Positions 37,901 to 46,462 of a stretch of DNA of 64,000 bases are shown piece after piece. The notes beneath the pieces were generated by a model, which saw nothing but the letters and a program-made list of their open reading frames with translations, searched no databases and was not told the origin of the DNA. The stretch is from NORP233 sp050186825 (GTDB lineage Bacteria > Planctomycetota > J058): contig JBFWYD010000051.1 of NCBI GenBank assembly GCA_050186825.1, forward strand, positions 1 through 64,000, in the 5' to 3' direction. A program made the translations under genes and the position numbers. Within the stretch, counting starts at the first letter, position 1, and each line of letters begins with the position of its first letter.

Positions 37901-40900
37901 CCGCGTCGGTCACCGCCACGATCACCGCCGTGGTGATCGGCGTCACGACCGGGATGTCCGGGGCCGGCTGCTGGCTGATCGCCAGGTTGGCGGCAGCGCC
38001 GGCCACGTTGTTGAAGGCCGCGCTGACGACCGTGTTGGTGGTCACGGCCGCGGTGCCCACGGCCTGCAGGGTGTAGCCCACCCCCGCCTTGTCGAGGCTG
38101 AGGTTCGAGAAGGTGGCCACGCCGCCGACCGCCGCCACGCTGGTGGTCCCGCTCAGGGAGGCCCCGCCGGGGTTGCTGGCGAGGGTCATGGTGACCACGG
38201 CCGCGGTGTTGGCCACGTTCCCGAAGGAGTCCTGGAAGAGGACGACGACCGCAGGGCTGATCGCGGTCGCGGCGGTCGAGTTCGTGGGCTGCTGCGCGAA
38301 CACGATCCGGTCAGGGCCACCGGCCGTGATGTTGAAGGCGTTCGAGGTGTTGTTGAAGCTGAACAATCCGCTCTGCACCGCCGCGACCGAGAGCGTGTAG
38401 CCGTTGCCCGCCTTGTCCAGGTTGACGTTGAAGGTGGCCACGCCGGAGACGATCGGCAGCACGCTCGCGCCGCCGAGGGTCGCGTTGCCCGGGTTGGCCT
38501 GGATCGAGAGGGTCACCGTCCCGGTGGTGATCGCGGTCAGGTTCCCGAAGGTGTCCTGGATCTGGATCGCGGGGGTCACCGGGGCGCCGGCCGTGGTGCT
38601 CGCGGGCTGGGTCGTGAACACGACCTGGCCGGGGCCCTGGGGGTAGATGTCGAAGGTTGGGCTGGTGGCCGAGGTCAGACCCGCGGTCGTCGCGCCGAGC
38701 TGGTAGCCGGTCGCGGCCACGTTGATCCGCACGTCGGTGAAGGTCGCCACGCCGTTGACCGCGTTGGCGGTCAGGGTCGTGCCGAGCAGCGGCGCGCCGC
38801 TGGGGTTGGTGACCAGGGCGAGGGAGATCGAGTTGGAGGCGCCGGTGGCCGTGTTGCCGAGGCCGTCGACCACGCGCACCAGCACGTTGGAGTTCGTGGA
38901 CGCGATCGCCGCGCCCGCGAACTGGTTGAGCTGGCCGGTGGTGTTGAGGAACTCGAGGTGGTCGGGCACCGCCGGGGTCACGCTGAAGGCCGCCGTCGTG
39001 GTCCCGCTCAGGCCGGTCGAGATCGCCGCCAGTGTGTAGCCGGCGCTCGTCACGTTCAGGGTCAGGTCGTTGAAGGTCGCGAGGCCGCCGGCCGCGGCGC
39101 GCGACAGCGTGCCGCCCAGGACCGAGCCGCCGGGGTTGGCGCTGATCACCATCGCGATCGTGTTGGTGGCCGTGGTCACGTCGTTGCCGAACGCGTCCTG
39201 GACGCCGATCACCACGGCCGGCGTTATCGCCGAGCCCGCGGGCACGTTGGCGGGCTGGGTCTTGACCACCAGGGCCGCCGGCGCCGCCGGGGTCACGTTG
39301 AAGGCGCCGGTGATCACCTGGGTCAGGCCCGGGGCCGTGGCCAGCAGCGTGTAGCCGGTGCCGACCTTGTTCAAGGTCACCAGGTTGAAGACCGCCGAAC
39401 CGGTGACCGTGGCCGTACTGGTCACGCCGGCGAGGGTCGCCCCGCCCGGGTTGTTCTGGATCGCGAGCGAGACGTTGATCGAACTGACCGGGGCGACGTT
39501 GCCGAAGGCGTCCACGGTGTTGATCAGGAACGCGGGGACGTTCGCGCCGGCCACCGAGCTCCCGGGCTGAATCCCGACCGCGAGCGCGGCCGGGGCGGCG
39601 GGTGAGACGTCGAAGCCCACGCTGGTCGCGCTGGTCAGGCCCGCGGTCGCGAAGCCCAGCGTGTAGCCCGTGCCCACCTTGTTCAGGCTCAGGTTCGAGA
39701 AGGTGGCCACGCCGCCGACCGCGGCGATCGTGGTCGTGCCGCCCAGGGTCGAGGCCGGCGCGTTGCTCGTGATCGAGGCCGTGACCGCGTTGGTGGCCGT
39801 GGGGACGAAGTTGCCCTGGCCGTCCAGGATCCGGACCGTGACCGCCGAGGTGATCGGCGCGCCCGCCACGACGTTGCTCGGCTGCACCTGGATCTGGAGC
39901 GCCGCGGGCGCGCCCGGGGTCACGTTGAAGGCCGCCGTGGTGGTGCCGGTCAGGCCGGCCGAGGTCGCGCTCAGGGTGTAGCCGTTCCCCGTCTTGTCGA
40001 GGGTGACGGTGCTGAAGGTCGCCAGGCCGCCCACCGCGGCCACGTTGGTCGTGCCGCCCAGCGTGGCCGCGCCCGGGTTGGCGCTGATCACCACGGCCAC
40101 GGTGTTGGTGGCCGAGGTCGCGTCGTTGCCGAAGGCGTCCTGGATCCCGATCACGAAGGCCGGGGCGATCGCCGCGCCCGCCGACACGTCGCTCGGCTGG
40201 GTCTTGACCACCAGGGCCGCCGGCGCGGCCGGGGTCACGTTGAAGGCGCCCGTCACGACCTGGGTCAGGCCCGGCGCCGTCGCCAGCAGCGTGTAGCCCG
40301 TCCCGGTCTTGTTCAGGCTGACCGCGCTGAAGCTGGCCACACCCGCCACGGTCGAGGCGCTGTTCACGCCCGCCAGGGTGGCGCCGCCAGGGTTCGCCTG
40401 GATCGCCAGCGTGACCGTGTTGGTCGCCAGCGGCGAGACGTTCCCGAAGGGGTCCACCGCGTTGATCGAGAAGGCCGTGATCGCCACGCCCGCGACCACG
40501 TTGGTCGGCTGCGCGCCGACGGCCAGGGCGCTCGGCGCGGCGGGGTTGATCGCGATCGCGCCGCTCAGGCCGTTGGTCAGGCCGGGGCTGGTGAAGCGCA
40601 GCACGTAGCCCGCCGCCGCCTTGTCCAGGCTGGTGGTCGAGAAGGTGGCCACGCCGGCCACCGCCGCCACCGCGGTCTGGCCGCCCAGGGTCGCGCCGCC
40701 CGGGTTGGTCTGGATCACCACAGAGACCGTGTTCGTGGCGCCCGTGACCCGGTTGCCGCCCGCGTCACGCAGCTCCACGCCGATGTTCAGGCCCGTGCCC
40801 GCGGTCGCGCTCGTGGGCTGCGCGATCACCGCCAGCTGGGTCGGGGCGCCCGGGGTGATGTTGAAGGTCGTGGTCGTGGCGCTGGTCAGGCCCGCCGCGC

Positions 40901-43900
40901 TGAAGCCCAGCGAGTAGCCGGTCCCGACCTTGTCGAGGTTGAGGTCGCTGAAGGTCGCCACGCCGCCCGCCGGCACGATCGTGGTCGTGCCGGAGAGGGT
41001 CGCGCCGCCCGGGTTGGCGTTGATGGTCACCGAGACCTGGTTGGTGGCGGTCGTGACCGTGTTGGCGTTGGCGTCGTAGATCGCCACCGTCACGGCCGGC
41101 GTGATCGGCGCGCCCGCGCCCGCGTCGCTGGGCTGCGTCTGGAGCACCAGGGTCGCCGGCGCGCCAGGCGTCACGTTGAAGGTCCCGCTCGTGGCCCCGG
41201 TCAGGCCCGCGGCGCTGGCGCTCAGCGTGTAGCCCGTCCCGGTCTTGTTCAGGCTCAGGTTCGAGAAGCTGGCCACGCCCGCCGTGGTGGCGAGCGTCGT
41301 GGTGCCCGAGAGCGTCGAGCCGCCGGGGTTCGCGCCCAGCGCGAGCGTGATCGTGGTCACCGGCGCCGCGGCCAGGTTGCCGTTGGCGTCGAGGGCCTGG
41401 ACGGCCACGGCCGGCGTGATCGACGAGCCCGCCGCGACGTTGGTCGGCTGGACCTGGAAGGCCAGCTGGGTGGGCGGACCGGCCGTGATGTTGAAGGCGT
41501 TCGAGACCGCCGCCGCGCTCCCGGCCGAGGTCGCGTTCAAGGTGTAGCCCGCGCCCACCTTGTTGAGGGTCACGGTCGTGAAGGTCGCGATGCCCGCGAC
41601 CGCGTTGACCGAGGTCGTCCCGCCCAGGGTCGAGCCACCGGGGTTGTTCTGCAGCGCCAGGGTCACCGTGGCCGTGCTGGTGGTCACCAGCGCGGCGCCG
41701 TCCATGATCCGGACCTCGAAGGTCGTCAGGTTCGCGCCCGCCACGCCGTTGGTCGGCTGGACGTTGAACACGAGCTGCTGGGTCGTGATGTTGAAGGCGC
41801 TGCTGGTCGCGGTCGTGACCGGGGCCGAGCCCGCCTGGAGCGTGAAGCCGTTCCCTTGGCGGTCGAGCGTCAGGTCGTTGAAGGTGGCCACGCCGTTCAC
41901 GCTCGCCTGCGTGGTCGTGCCGCCCAGGATCGCGCCCGTGGGGTTGTTGGCGAGCGAGACCGTCACGTTGGACGCGATCGGGACCACGTTGCCCTGCGCG
42001 TCCTGGAAGGTGGCGAGCACCGGCGGGTTCAGCGCCGTGTTCGGCTGCGCGCTCAGCGGCTGGCCGGTGAACACGAGCTGCGTGGCCGCGCCGGGGGTGA
42101 TGTTGAAGGCGTTGCTGGTGGCGGCGGTCAGGCCGGCGGAGCTGGCCGAGAGCGTGTAGCCCGTCCCCGTCTTGTTGAGGTTGACGGCGCTGAAGGTCGC
42201 GACGCCGGCGACCGCGTTCAGGCTGAGCGTGCCGCCGAGGGTCGAGCCGCCCGGGTTGTTGGCCAGGCTGAGCGTGATCGTGTTGCTCCCGCTGACCACG
42301 TTGCCGATCGCGTCCTGGACCTGGACCACGATCGCCGGCGTGATGTTGACCCCGGCCTGCGCGTTCGAGGGCTGGGTGGTGATCACCACCTGGGTGGCCG
42401 CGCCCGCGCTCACGTTGAAGGCGCTGCTGATCACCTGGGTGAAGCCGCCGGCGTTGGCGGTCAGGGTGAAGCCGCTCCCGGGCTTGTCCAGGCTGACGCC
42501 GGTGAAGGTCGCCAGGCCGCTGACCGTGGCTCGAGTGAGCGTGCCCGAGAGGAGGGCGCCCGAGGGGTTGTTGCCGAGGGCGATCGTGATCGACGCGCTG
42601 GAGCCGGTGGCGCGGTTCCCAAGCGCGTCGAGCAGCTCGACCGCGACCGACGGGGTGAGCGGCGCGCCGGCCGCGACGGCCGGGGGCTGGACCGAGAACG
42701 AGAGCGCCGTGGCCGCGCCAGGCAGCACGTTGAAGGCCTGGCTGGCGCCCGTGTTGGCCGCGGTCGAGACCGCCGCGATGGTGTAGCCGGTCCCGGTCTT
42801 GTTCAGGCTCAGGTTCGAGAAGGTCGCCAGGCCGTTGACCGCGTTGGCCGAGGTCACACCCGAGAGCGTGGCCGCGCCAGGGTTCGAGCCGAGCGAGATC
42901 GTAATGTTGTTGTTGAAGGTCGTGACGCGCAGGGCGGTCACCGGGTCCAGCACCTCGACCGTCACGTTGTTGCCCATGGTGGCGCCGGCGACGACGTTGG
43001 TCGGCTGGAGCACGAAGGACAGGTTGGGCGTGGTCGGCGGGGGCGGCGGGGGCGGCGGGGGCGCCGCCGTCGCCGGTGTGATCGTGACCACGAAGTCCTG
43101 GGTGTAGGTGTCGATCGCGCCGTTGGTCGTCCCGCCGTCGTCCTTGGCGGTGACCCGGATCGTGACGTTGCCCTGGGCGCTGGGCGTGAAGGTGATCGTC
43201 CCGGTCCCGCCCGACGCGCTCGCGGTCAGCCCCGTGATGCTGCCCGTGCCGGTGCTCGCCACCGTCGCCGCCGTGAAGGTGATCGTCTGGGTCTCGCCCG
43301 CGCCCGGGGTCAGGGCGGTGACGGTGACCGTCTGGAGGCCCGCGTCGAGGGCCACGCTCCGATTGGCGATCAGGGCGAAGCTCGGGGTCTTGTTGATCCC
43401 GGGCGGGGTCACGTCCTGGCTGCTGACGTTGTCGATCAGCGTCTGGAAGGAGGTCGGCGTGGTGCCAGACTTGTTGACGGTCGGGTCGTTCAGGAAGCTC
43501 TGGAGCGCGCTCGCCAGGTCCTTGGTGCCCGCGCTGGGCGAGAGCGTGCCGCCGCCCGCGATCGAGATCGGCGCCCCGCTCGCCTGGCCGTTGAGGAAGC
43601 CGTCGCTGAAGTCCTGCGCCAGGGCCTCGACCAGGGACATGGGGTCACTCAGCCCCAGGCTCTTGGCCTGCTGCGAGAGGGCCGCCAGGAGCGCGCCGAG
43701 CTGGGCCGCCGGCGAGGTGGGGCTGGCCTGGACGGCGCTCGCGTCGGCCGCGCTGGTCAGGTCCAGCGGGACCAGGGTGCGCGGGTCGCCGGAGATCCCG
43801 AACTCCCGCGCGACGTCGGTGGCCGCGGTGGACACGCTGCCCGCGCTCAGGGCGTTCGGGTCCGTCTTCGAGGCCTCGATCGTGCGCCGGGCCGCGATGC

Positions 43901-44342
43901 TCGTGAGCGGGTTCAGGCTCACCGTCTGGGAGCCGCTCCCGCTGCCCGACCCGAGCATCGCGGTCAGGGTGCCCGTGGGCAGCGCGTCCAGGCTCGTGAT
44001 CGAGTTCGCGGCTGGCAGGCCGCCCAGCGACTTCGTCGCGCCGGTGGCCTCGTCGGTGTAGGTGCCCCCGCCCGCGATCACCACGAAGGGCCCGTCGCCG
44101 TTGGAGTCGAGGGTGTAGGTGCCGTCCGCGGCGGTCGTCCCCTCGCCCACGAAGGTCAGCGAGCGGTCCGTGTTGACCCGGTAGACCCGGACCAGGGCGC
44201 CGCTCACGGGGCCGGCGACCACCTTGCCCGAGACCTTGGAGGTCGTTCCGCCGCCGCCGCCTCCGCCGCCGCCACTACCACCGCACCCCGTAGTAAGCGC
44301 CAGGACCGCCGCGGCCAGCGAGTAGCAAATGAGACGTGACAT
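31962..44342 (-). CDS. Giant surface lipoprotein with Ig-like, IPT/TIG and BNR-type repeats
   Basis: A 4126-residue protein. The signal ends in a lipobox (MSRLICYSLAAAVLALTTGC), followed by a poly-Gly spacer, a carboxypeptidase-regulatory-like domain (about 35-100), a helical part, a cadherin-like domain and a Pro-rich linker. Then come 19 Ig-like units of about 105 residues, each with a QPTN..AG..ITPAV start and a GTGYTL motif. An IPT/TIG domain follows ('SGGAPPPGSGNVFVEIRGTN'), then BNR/sortilin-like repeats ('KSTDAGATWS', 'RSTDGGASW'), two IPT/TIG domains, a second BNR-type block and a final TIG domain. Likely a long adhesin or matrix-binding surface protein. ATG 44342 is chosen for the lipobox and its GGGAGGGGGGG site; the frame upstream to 44528 is non-coding leader. 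Confidence 0.93.
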   Translation of the reverse strand: MSRLICYSLAAAVLALTTGCGGSGGGGGGGGGTTSKVSGKVVAGPVSGALVRVYRVNTDRSLTFVGEGTTAADGTYTLDSNGDGPFVVIAGGGTYTDEATGATKSLGGLPAANSITSLDALPTGTLTAMLGSGSGSGSQTVSLNPLTSIAARRTIEASKTDPNALSAGSVSTAATDVAREFGISGDPRTLVPLDLTSAADASAVQASPTSPAAQLGALLAALSQQAKSLGLSDPMSLVEALAQDFSDGFLNGQASGAPISIAGGGTLSPSAGTKDLASALQSFLNDPTVNKSGTTPTSFQTLIDNVSSQDVTPPGINKTPSFALIANRSVALDAGLQTVTVTALTPGAGETQTITFTAATVASTGTGSITGLTASASGGTGTITFTPSAQGNVTIRVTAKDDGGTTNGAIDTYTQDFVVTITPATAAPPPPPPPPPTTPNLSFVLQPTNVVAGATMGNNVTVEVLDPVTALRVTTFNNNITISLGSNPGAATLSGVTSANAVNGLATFSNLSLNKTGTGYTIAAVSTAANTGASQAFNVLPGAATALSFSVQPPAVAAGAPLTPSVAVELLDALGNRATGSSASITIALGNNPSGALLSGTLTRATVSGLATFTGVSLDKPGSGFTLTANAGGFTQVISSAFNVSAGAATQVVITTQPSNAQAGVNITPAIVVQVQDAIGNVVSGSNTITLSLANNPGGSTLGGTLSLNAVAGVATFSAVNLNKTGTGYTLSASSAGLTAATSNAFNITPGAATQLVFTGQPLSAQPNTALNPPVLATFQDAQGNVVPIASNVTVSLANNPTGAILGGTTTQASVNGVATFNDLTLDRQGNGFTLQAGSAPVTTATSSAFNITTQQLVFNVQPTNGVAGANLTTFEVRIMDGAALVTTSTATVTLALQNNPGGSTLGGTTSVNAVAGIATFTTVTLNKVGAGYTLNATSAGSAAAVSNAFNITAGPPTQLAFQVQPTNVAAGSSITPAVAVQALDANGNLAAAPVTTITLALGANPGGSTLSGTTTLATTAGVASFSNLSLNKTGTGYTLSASAAGLTGATSGTFNVTPGAPATLVLQTQPSDAGAGAPITPAVTVAIYDANANTVTTATNQVSVTINANPGGATLSGTTTIVPAGGVATFSDLNLDKVGTGYSLGFSAAGLTSATTTTFNITPGAPTQLAVIAQPTSATAGTGLNIGVELRDAGGNRVTGATNTVSVVIQTNPGGATLGGQTAVAAVAGVATFSTTSLDKAAAGYVLRFTSPGLTNGLSGAIAINPAAPSALAVGAQPTNVVAGVAITAFSINAVDPFGNVSPLATNTVTLAIQANPGGATLAGVNSASTVAGVASFSAVSLNKTGTGYTLLATAPGLTQVVTGAFNVTPAAPAALVVKTQPSDVSAGAAIAPAFVIGIQDAFGNDATSATNTVAVVISANPGAATLGGTTNVAAVGGLATFSTVTLDKTGNGYTLSATSAGLTGTTTAAFNVTPGAPAALQIQVQPSNVVAGAPITSAVTVRILDGQGNFVPTATNAVTASITSNAPASTLGGTTTIAAVGGVATFSNLSLNKVGTGYTLGFATAGLTSATSVGFDVSPAAPAALAVGIQPGSSVAGANVPAFLINTVDAFGNVAPVSSINVSLAIQNNPGGATLAGVTSTATVTGSAVFNLVTLNKVGTGYTLLATAPGLTQVITGAFNVTPAAPAALVVKTQPANVPAGSAITPAVVIGVQDAFGNDVTTATNTIAMVISANPGGSVLGGTLSRAAAGGLATFNDLTLNVTSAGYTLAAISTGLSGTTTAAFSVTPAVPDHLEFLNTTGQLNQFAGAAIASTNSNVLVRVVDGLGNTATGASNSISLALVTNPSGAPLLGTTLTANAVNGVATFTDVRINVAATGYQLGATTAGLTSATSPTFDIYPQGPGQVVFTTQPASTTAGAPVTPAIQIQDTFGNLTAITTGTVTLSIQANPGNATLGGASVLPIVSGVATFNVNLDKAGNGYTLSVAAVQSGLFSFNNTSNAFNITAGGPDRIVFAQQPTNSTAATAISPAVVVLFQDSFGNVANTAAVVTMTLASNPGGASLSGTTSVAAVGGVATFSNLSLDKAGVGYTLQAVGTAAVTTNTVVSAAFNNVAGAAANLAISQQPAPDIPVVTPITTAVIVAVTDAGGNLVGTDNGRTINVAIGANPGASTLSGTAAQVTSGGLATFPGLSLDNPGTGYTLSFSSTGLVTTATNTFNASLRRLVFLTQPLNGTAVAPINSFVVQFQDTLGNALPASDTVTVALVTTGTLTGTTGVAAVAGSATFNGLQVTTTGTHQLSASAVKAQAQTSATFTISAGPPTQLAFTTQPGNTAAGGTITPAVVVQLRDALGNVATVNTQVFVSLGNPNGAVLSGTLTQLSGAGVATFNDLSVNLPNGGYTLLASTATIGSTASAPFGALPPAPTVTSITPTSAPMSGGAPPPGSGNVFVEIRGTNFFGPLSATIGGVEVGGVSIVNTTTLGGYLQSNAAVPGLADVAVVNSAGSGVLLNGFAWQSSWVPVHTGLAGGSMHALARVASSSTVLAFAQGSMGVYGTADGGASFSRMANAPQVTFVSYDPSNPTTIYGVVAVGSGSVWRSTDQGARWMKVGVVPATPVSGIYIDPQSPQVLYATTGDGQPGTGVYKSVDGGANWAAASTGLPADATVRTFAIDPSNSQVLYACHTTSQQGTPTTGQGLYKSTNGGASWTALGGGVAGVDNWIKIVIDPAAPATVYAATEGGVGLYKSTDAGATWSAANTGLPATPKVYALAVHPSNGTLYAGVDTGGIFKSTNGAASWTATNSGYTEGSNGVLDVPEPRGITTGPGNEVWVTTAGAGVFRSTDAGATWTQILNGLNGLLAVTNVLHDPVQPNVVYAATNGRGIFRSTDGTTWTTRNTGLPRLEIRGHRQVAVDPANGNILWYASAGGGIFRSTDSGATWANRATAPIPAGVDHNCVAAVGSVVVVGTSGNQLFRSSDDGATWTNITTGLPNQSPQVILIDRSNVGTFYVGYTRAGAGAGLWKSINGGTSWAQLTNGPLVGSANVVDLIQDPLATNTLYAQVGGVKPLVSNDAGATWAAMNTSQNAGFFASLTTSAANPNKLFTVQGGAVDRSSTGGATWEGHLFVGLPSAPASLSADNAAEDLVYAGFGPFNPFGVWRTNNGGLNLPSLVSGTPSTYVDPTADGFGIAMSITGSGFSSQTQVFVNGVPVTSLAITPTLLTFNTPNGLPAGIYNITIQTPNGTLTIAGGHAVGTGVTSISPSVGASSGRNPRNNAPVRVELTGLNLTAPVSVKIGGVSLTGVALVASDAIAANLPLPVGSSAFWLAPGSYDVEVTTGFGVQTLPGAFTVTAAYQTTHGTTTPMLGGGVWGRVVVDPGNSLVAYLINDGPVGKTIDGGVTWTLLESTRLLDLKSIAASASQPGTLYATTAQGQSYVSTNAGATWTARGSAGQNVVKLLVNPTNAQILFAGTGGESAGTGVWRSTDGGASWANVTSGTPYPASGCVKALAFDQSNANTIYASNSTPDAGPAGTGLYVSTDGGTTWAQLANTAGFTDIRDAVANGATLYVCGANDLGVQKSIDSGANWAAVNTGLRAPPFRSMNALAVSPLSASTLYVAEKGQGSQGVFKTTDGGATWNRMSTGLTDPSTGVLDGPHVETGGLAIGGPIGSGSGPDIVYAATAIGPFVSKDSAASWTYSVNGLQAVRISALQAQQGVPGGFFAATKSGIWYTSDGGQNWVRRNSGLPTTEFYADRQLSLDPGNGNTAYACFQGSGEPGGISYGVWKTTNAGVTWTQSTTANVGSLAGPADKDLDHIAHGPSGVVYASSDLGPILRTVNGGGSWTTLATAPVSTAATAAAFALRPDPVAQDTLYVVLFPFSGPRGVHKTTDGGASWTEVGTGANGLPNGIGAFDVFIHPGNTNVVLVLSSGGTLYRSADAGASWTAVSNLQGGTRLGYDGTTGFPGTLYVTSQAGVAKSTDGGVFWSPALANEGTTTKARYEGSGILLGSSGGVEIAVNSGKVLVAASSQGQTIQPGYAVSQSATEVLTVTSITGNNFNGAAGGTVTISGTGFHKYAGVVRINGVTVTATVTATSIVATVNPGQFTAGTYNLDFAHPNAPDGAFLLLPSSITVN
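37090..43050. repeat. 19 tandem Ig-like coding repeats (about 315 bp each)
   Basis: Within the giant lipoprotein gene, 19 units share the DNA and protein pattern QPTN-AG-ITPAV-V-DA-GN ... NPGG-TL-GT ... GVATFS-LSLNK-GTGYTL ... FNVTP. Units such as those starting ALVVKTQPSDV and ALVVKTQPANV are close to identical, showing recent duplications; others have diverged. Confidence 0.9.
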
Positions 44343-44349
44343 GCTTCCC

Positions 44350-44388
44350 CCCCTCCCAGAGGCCGCATGGAACCAACTCTGGGAGGGG
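44350..44388 (-). promoter_or_regulatory. Hairpin sequestering the ribosome-binding site of the giant lipoprotein gene
   Basis: CCCCTCCCAGAG and CTCTGGGAGGGG form a perfect 12-bp stem (44350-44361, 44377-44388) with a 15-nt loop. In the minus-strand mRNA the 3' arm contains GGGAGGGG, which runs directly into the Shine-Dalgarno G-tract before ATG 44342. Folding would hide the ribosome-binding site, so this is a likely translational control element, or expression platform of a regulatory RNA. Confidence 0.7.
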
Positions 44389-44698
44389 TGTGCAAACCGG
44401 TTTCGCCAGTGTGACGGAACTACTGACTCTTCCGGGGGCTGACGCCATGCGTCGAGGGCTACAGGCAAGGCCCGCGTGCAGTCGCTCGGACAGGGCTGTC
44501 CAGGCTCGATCCAGCGGGGAATCTGCAACTTGTTTTGGGTAAATGGGTTGCGGCTTCGCGTCCCCCTGCGTAGGTCCGCACGCGTGCGCGCGTGTGCGTC
44601 GGTCCCTGCTCCCAGACTTCGTCACCTGATCGGGTTCTCAGCGGCGGCAAGCCCTGCGCCCCATGAGAGTTGGCCGCTCATGAGATCTCCTTCAAGGC
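44389..44698. other. Long leader or intergenic region upstream of the giant lipoprotein gene
   Basis: A 310-bp stretch of lower GC than the surroundings between the octaheme cytochrome stop (44699) and the hairpin. It holds a perfect GGACAG/CTGTCC stem (44488-44501) and other short palindromes. No coding frame is convincing. With the adjacent hairpin it would make a long structured 5' untranslated region. I could not match it to a known riboswitch by eye. Confidence 0.5.
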
Positions 44699-46426
44699 TC
44701 AGCGCCTAGCGGCCAGGAGCAGCCGCGCGACCTGCTCGCGGCGTCGCGCGGGTGGGGCGATCGGGTCGTAGTCCGCGACGCTCAAGGGCCGGCCGAGCGC
44801 GCGCTCGAGGGCGAACAGGGCGAACATCCGGTTAACCGCCTGGGGGTCCTCGAGCGCGCGGATCAGGCGCGGGGACTCCTGCGCGGCGCGCGGCGAGCGC
44901 GACCAGGCGTCGCTCGCGACCAGGCGCACGATCGGCTCGCGTGAGGCCAGCCAGGCCTGGCCGACCGGGGCGTCGAGGCCGCCGGGGTAGGCGCGCGCCC
45001 AGGACTCCTCGAGCCCCACCTTGCGGCCCCAGCCCACCTGGAGCGCCGAGGCGGTCCAGCGCAGCGAGCGGTCGAGGTGACAGAGGTTGCAGGCGTTGGG
45101 CATCCCGGCGGCGAGCATCCGCGGGTCGCCGGGGACGCTGATCCGGTGCGTGCGGACCACGACCTCGAGGCCCTGGACGACGCGCGGCATGTGGCAGTCG
45201 AGGCAGCCCACGGTCCCCGGGGCGTGCTGGGCGTGGTCCTCGCGCGCGCGCGCCTCGCGCAGGCTCGGATGGCAGCGCAGGCAGGCCTGCTCGTGGGCCG
45301 GCTGGGTGGGCGCGCCGTCGGGCGGCCCCGCCTGGTGCGGGTCGTGACAGTCGGTGCACTTGAGCTGGCTGGCGCAGCCGCCGCCGAGAAGGTCCACGGC
45401 CTCGCGCGAGTTCCAGGTGCCCGAGCCGTCGGGGTAGGGGCTCACGCCGCGCGAGAAGTGGCACTGCGCGCAGATCCCGTTGATCGCGTAGGGGTCGCGG
45501 CGCGCGTCGCCGATCCGCTCGCCGCGGGGAAAGCGCAGCGCGGGGCTCTGGGGGAGGAAGCGGATCCGCGCCCCGTCCTGCGCGTGCTCCCGCCCGCCGA
45601 AGTGGCAGCTCTCGCAGGAGATCCCCAGCGTGACCAGCTCCCCCGGGCCCAGGCCCGGCCGCCGATCGGCGCCGGCCCGCGGGTCGAGGCTCAGGTCCGC
45701 GGCGGGGAAGCCCTCGGTCCCGGCCCGCGCGCGCAGCCGCTCCTCGTAGGGGTAGGTGTTGTGGCAGTAGATGCAGTTGTCCTCCCAGCCGGTGCGATGG
45801 GCCTGGTCGGCGGGGAGCGAGGGGCGGCCGTCGGGGCGGTACTCCGGCGGGCAGTCCGAGTCGAAGTAGGGCTCGGGGAACCACGCCCGGCGGCGCAGCC
45901 ACCAGCCGAAGGGGAGCTTGCCCTCGGTGCGATAGGCCGGGTCGCCGGGCGGCTCGGGGCCCTCGACCAGCACGCCCACGTACATCTGGGTGTAGCGCGA
46001 GCCGACCGTGCGGGTGACCCGGTAGCGCCGCCGCGGCCCGGGGCCCTCGAGGGTCACGGGGCCCTCGAGGGTCATGAAGTAGGCCGCGCCCTCGCGCTCG
46101 AAGCGGACCCGGCTGCCCGCGTAGTCGAGCGACTGGCCCGAGAAGTCGCCCAGCACCGTGTCGGGGCCGGCGTCCGCGTTCATGCGGCTGTGGGGATGCG
46201 CGCGCCAGCGCTGGTAGTTCTCGGTGTGGCACTCGCCGCAGGCCTCGGGGCCCACGTAGTCCCGCGCGTGGATGTTGCTCTCGCCCTCGGGCGGCGGCGC
46301 GAGCTTGCCTACGGGGCGGACGCGCGGCTCGGGGACCCAGGCGGCGGCCAGCAGCGTGAGCGCGGCCGCGCCCAGCAGGCGGCGGAGGTGCCCGGTGGCC
46401 TTCCCTCTCGCTGCGTCCACGCGCAC
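44699..46426 (-). CDS. Octaheme c-type cytochrome
   Basis: A 575-residue protein with an N-terminal hydrophobic export signal ('LLGAAALTLLAAAW') and eight CxxCH heme-binding motifs in order: CGECH, CIYCH, CESCH, CAQCH, CTDCH, CLRCH, CLDCH, CNLCH, spaced as in NapC/NrfB-like and tetrathionate/hydroxylamine-type multiheme proteins. Further His residues between motifs can serve as axial ligands. The C-terminal about 130 residues are helical. The protein probably transfers electrons in the periplasm or outer membrane. It starts at GTG 46426 (GTG 46420 is also possible), 36 nt after the pta stop. Confidence 0.9.
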   Translation of the reverse strand: MRVDAARGKATGHLRRLLGAAALTLLAAAWVPEPRVRPVGKLAPPPEGESNIHARDYVGPEACGECHTENYQRWRAHPHSRMNADAGPDTVLGDFSGQSLDYAGSRVRFEREGAAYFMTLEGPVTLEGPGPRRRYRVTRTVGSRYTQMYVGVLVEGPEPPGDPAYRTEGKLPFGWWLRRRAWFPEPYFDSDCPPEYRPDGRPSLPADQAHRTGWEDNCIYCHNTYPYEERLRARAGTEGFPAADLSLDPRAGADRRPGLGPGELVTLGISCESCHFGGREHAQDGARIRFLPQSPALRFPRGERIGDARRDPYAINGICAQCHFSRGVSPYPDGSGTWNSREAVDLLGGGCASQLKCTDCHDPHQAGPPDGAPTQPAHEQACLRCHPSLREARAREDHAQHAPGTVGCLDCHMPRVVQGLEVVVRTHRISVPGDPRMLAAGMPNACNLCHLDRSLRWTASALQVGWGRKVGLEESWARAYPGGLDAPVGQAWLASREPIVRLVASDAWSRSPRAAQESPRLIRALEDPQAVNRMFALFALERALGRPLSVADYDPIAPPARRREQVARLLLAARR

Positions 46427-46462
46427 CCCCGACGCGAGCCTAGCCCTCGCGGGCGGCCGCGC

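Noticed and set aside
44343..44528. N-terminal extension of the giant lipoprotein to 44528
   Set aside because: It would destroy the lipoprotein signal and cross the hairpin and Shine-Dalgarno region; ATG 44342 gives a clear lipobox.
44450..44650. c-di-GMP (GEMM) riboswitch upstream of the giant lipoprotein
   Set aside because: A GGGGGACGCGAAGCC segment on the minus strand recalls the GEMM core, but the tetraloop-receptor partner and the rest of the fold could not be found by eye.
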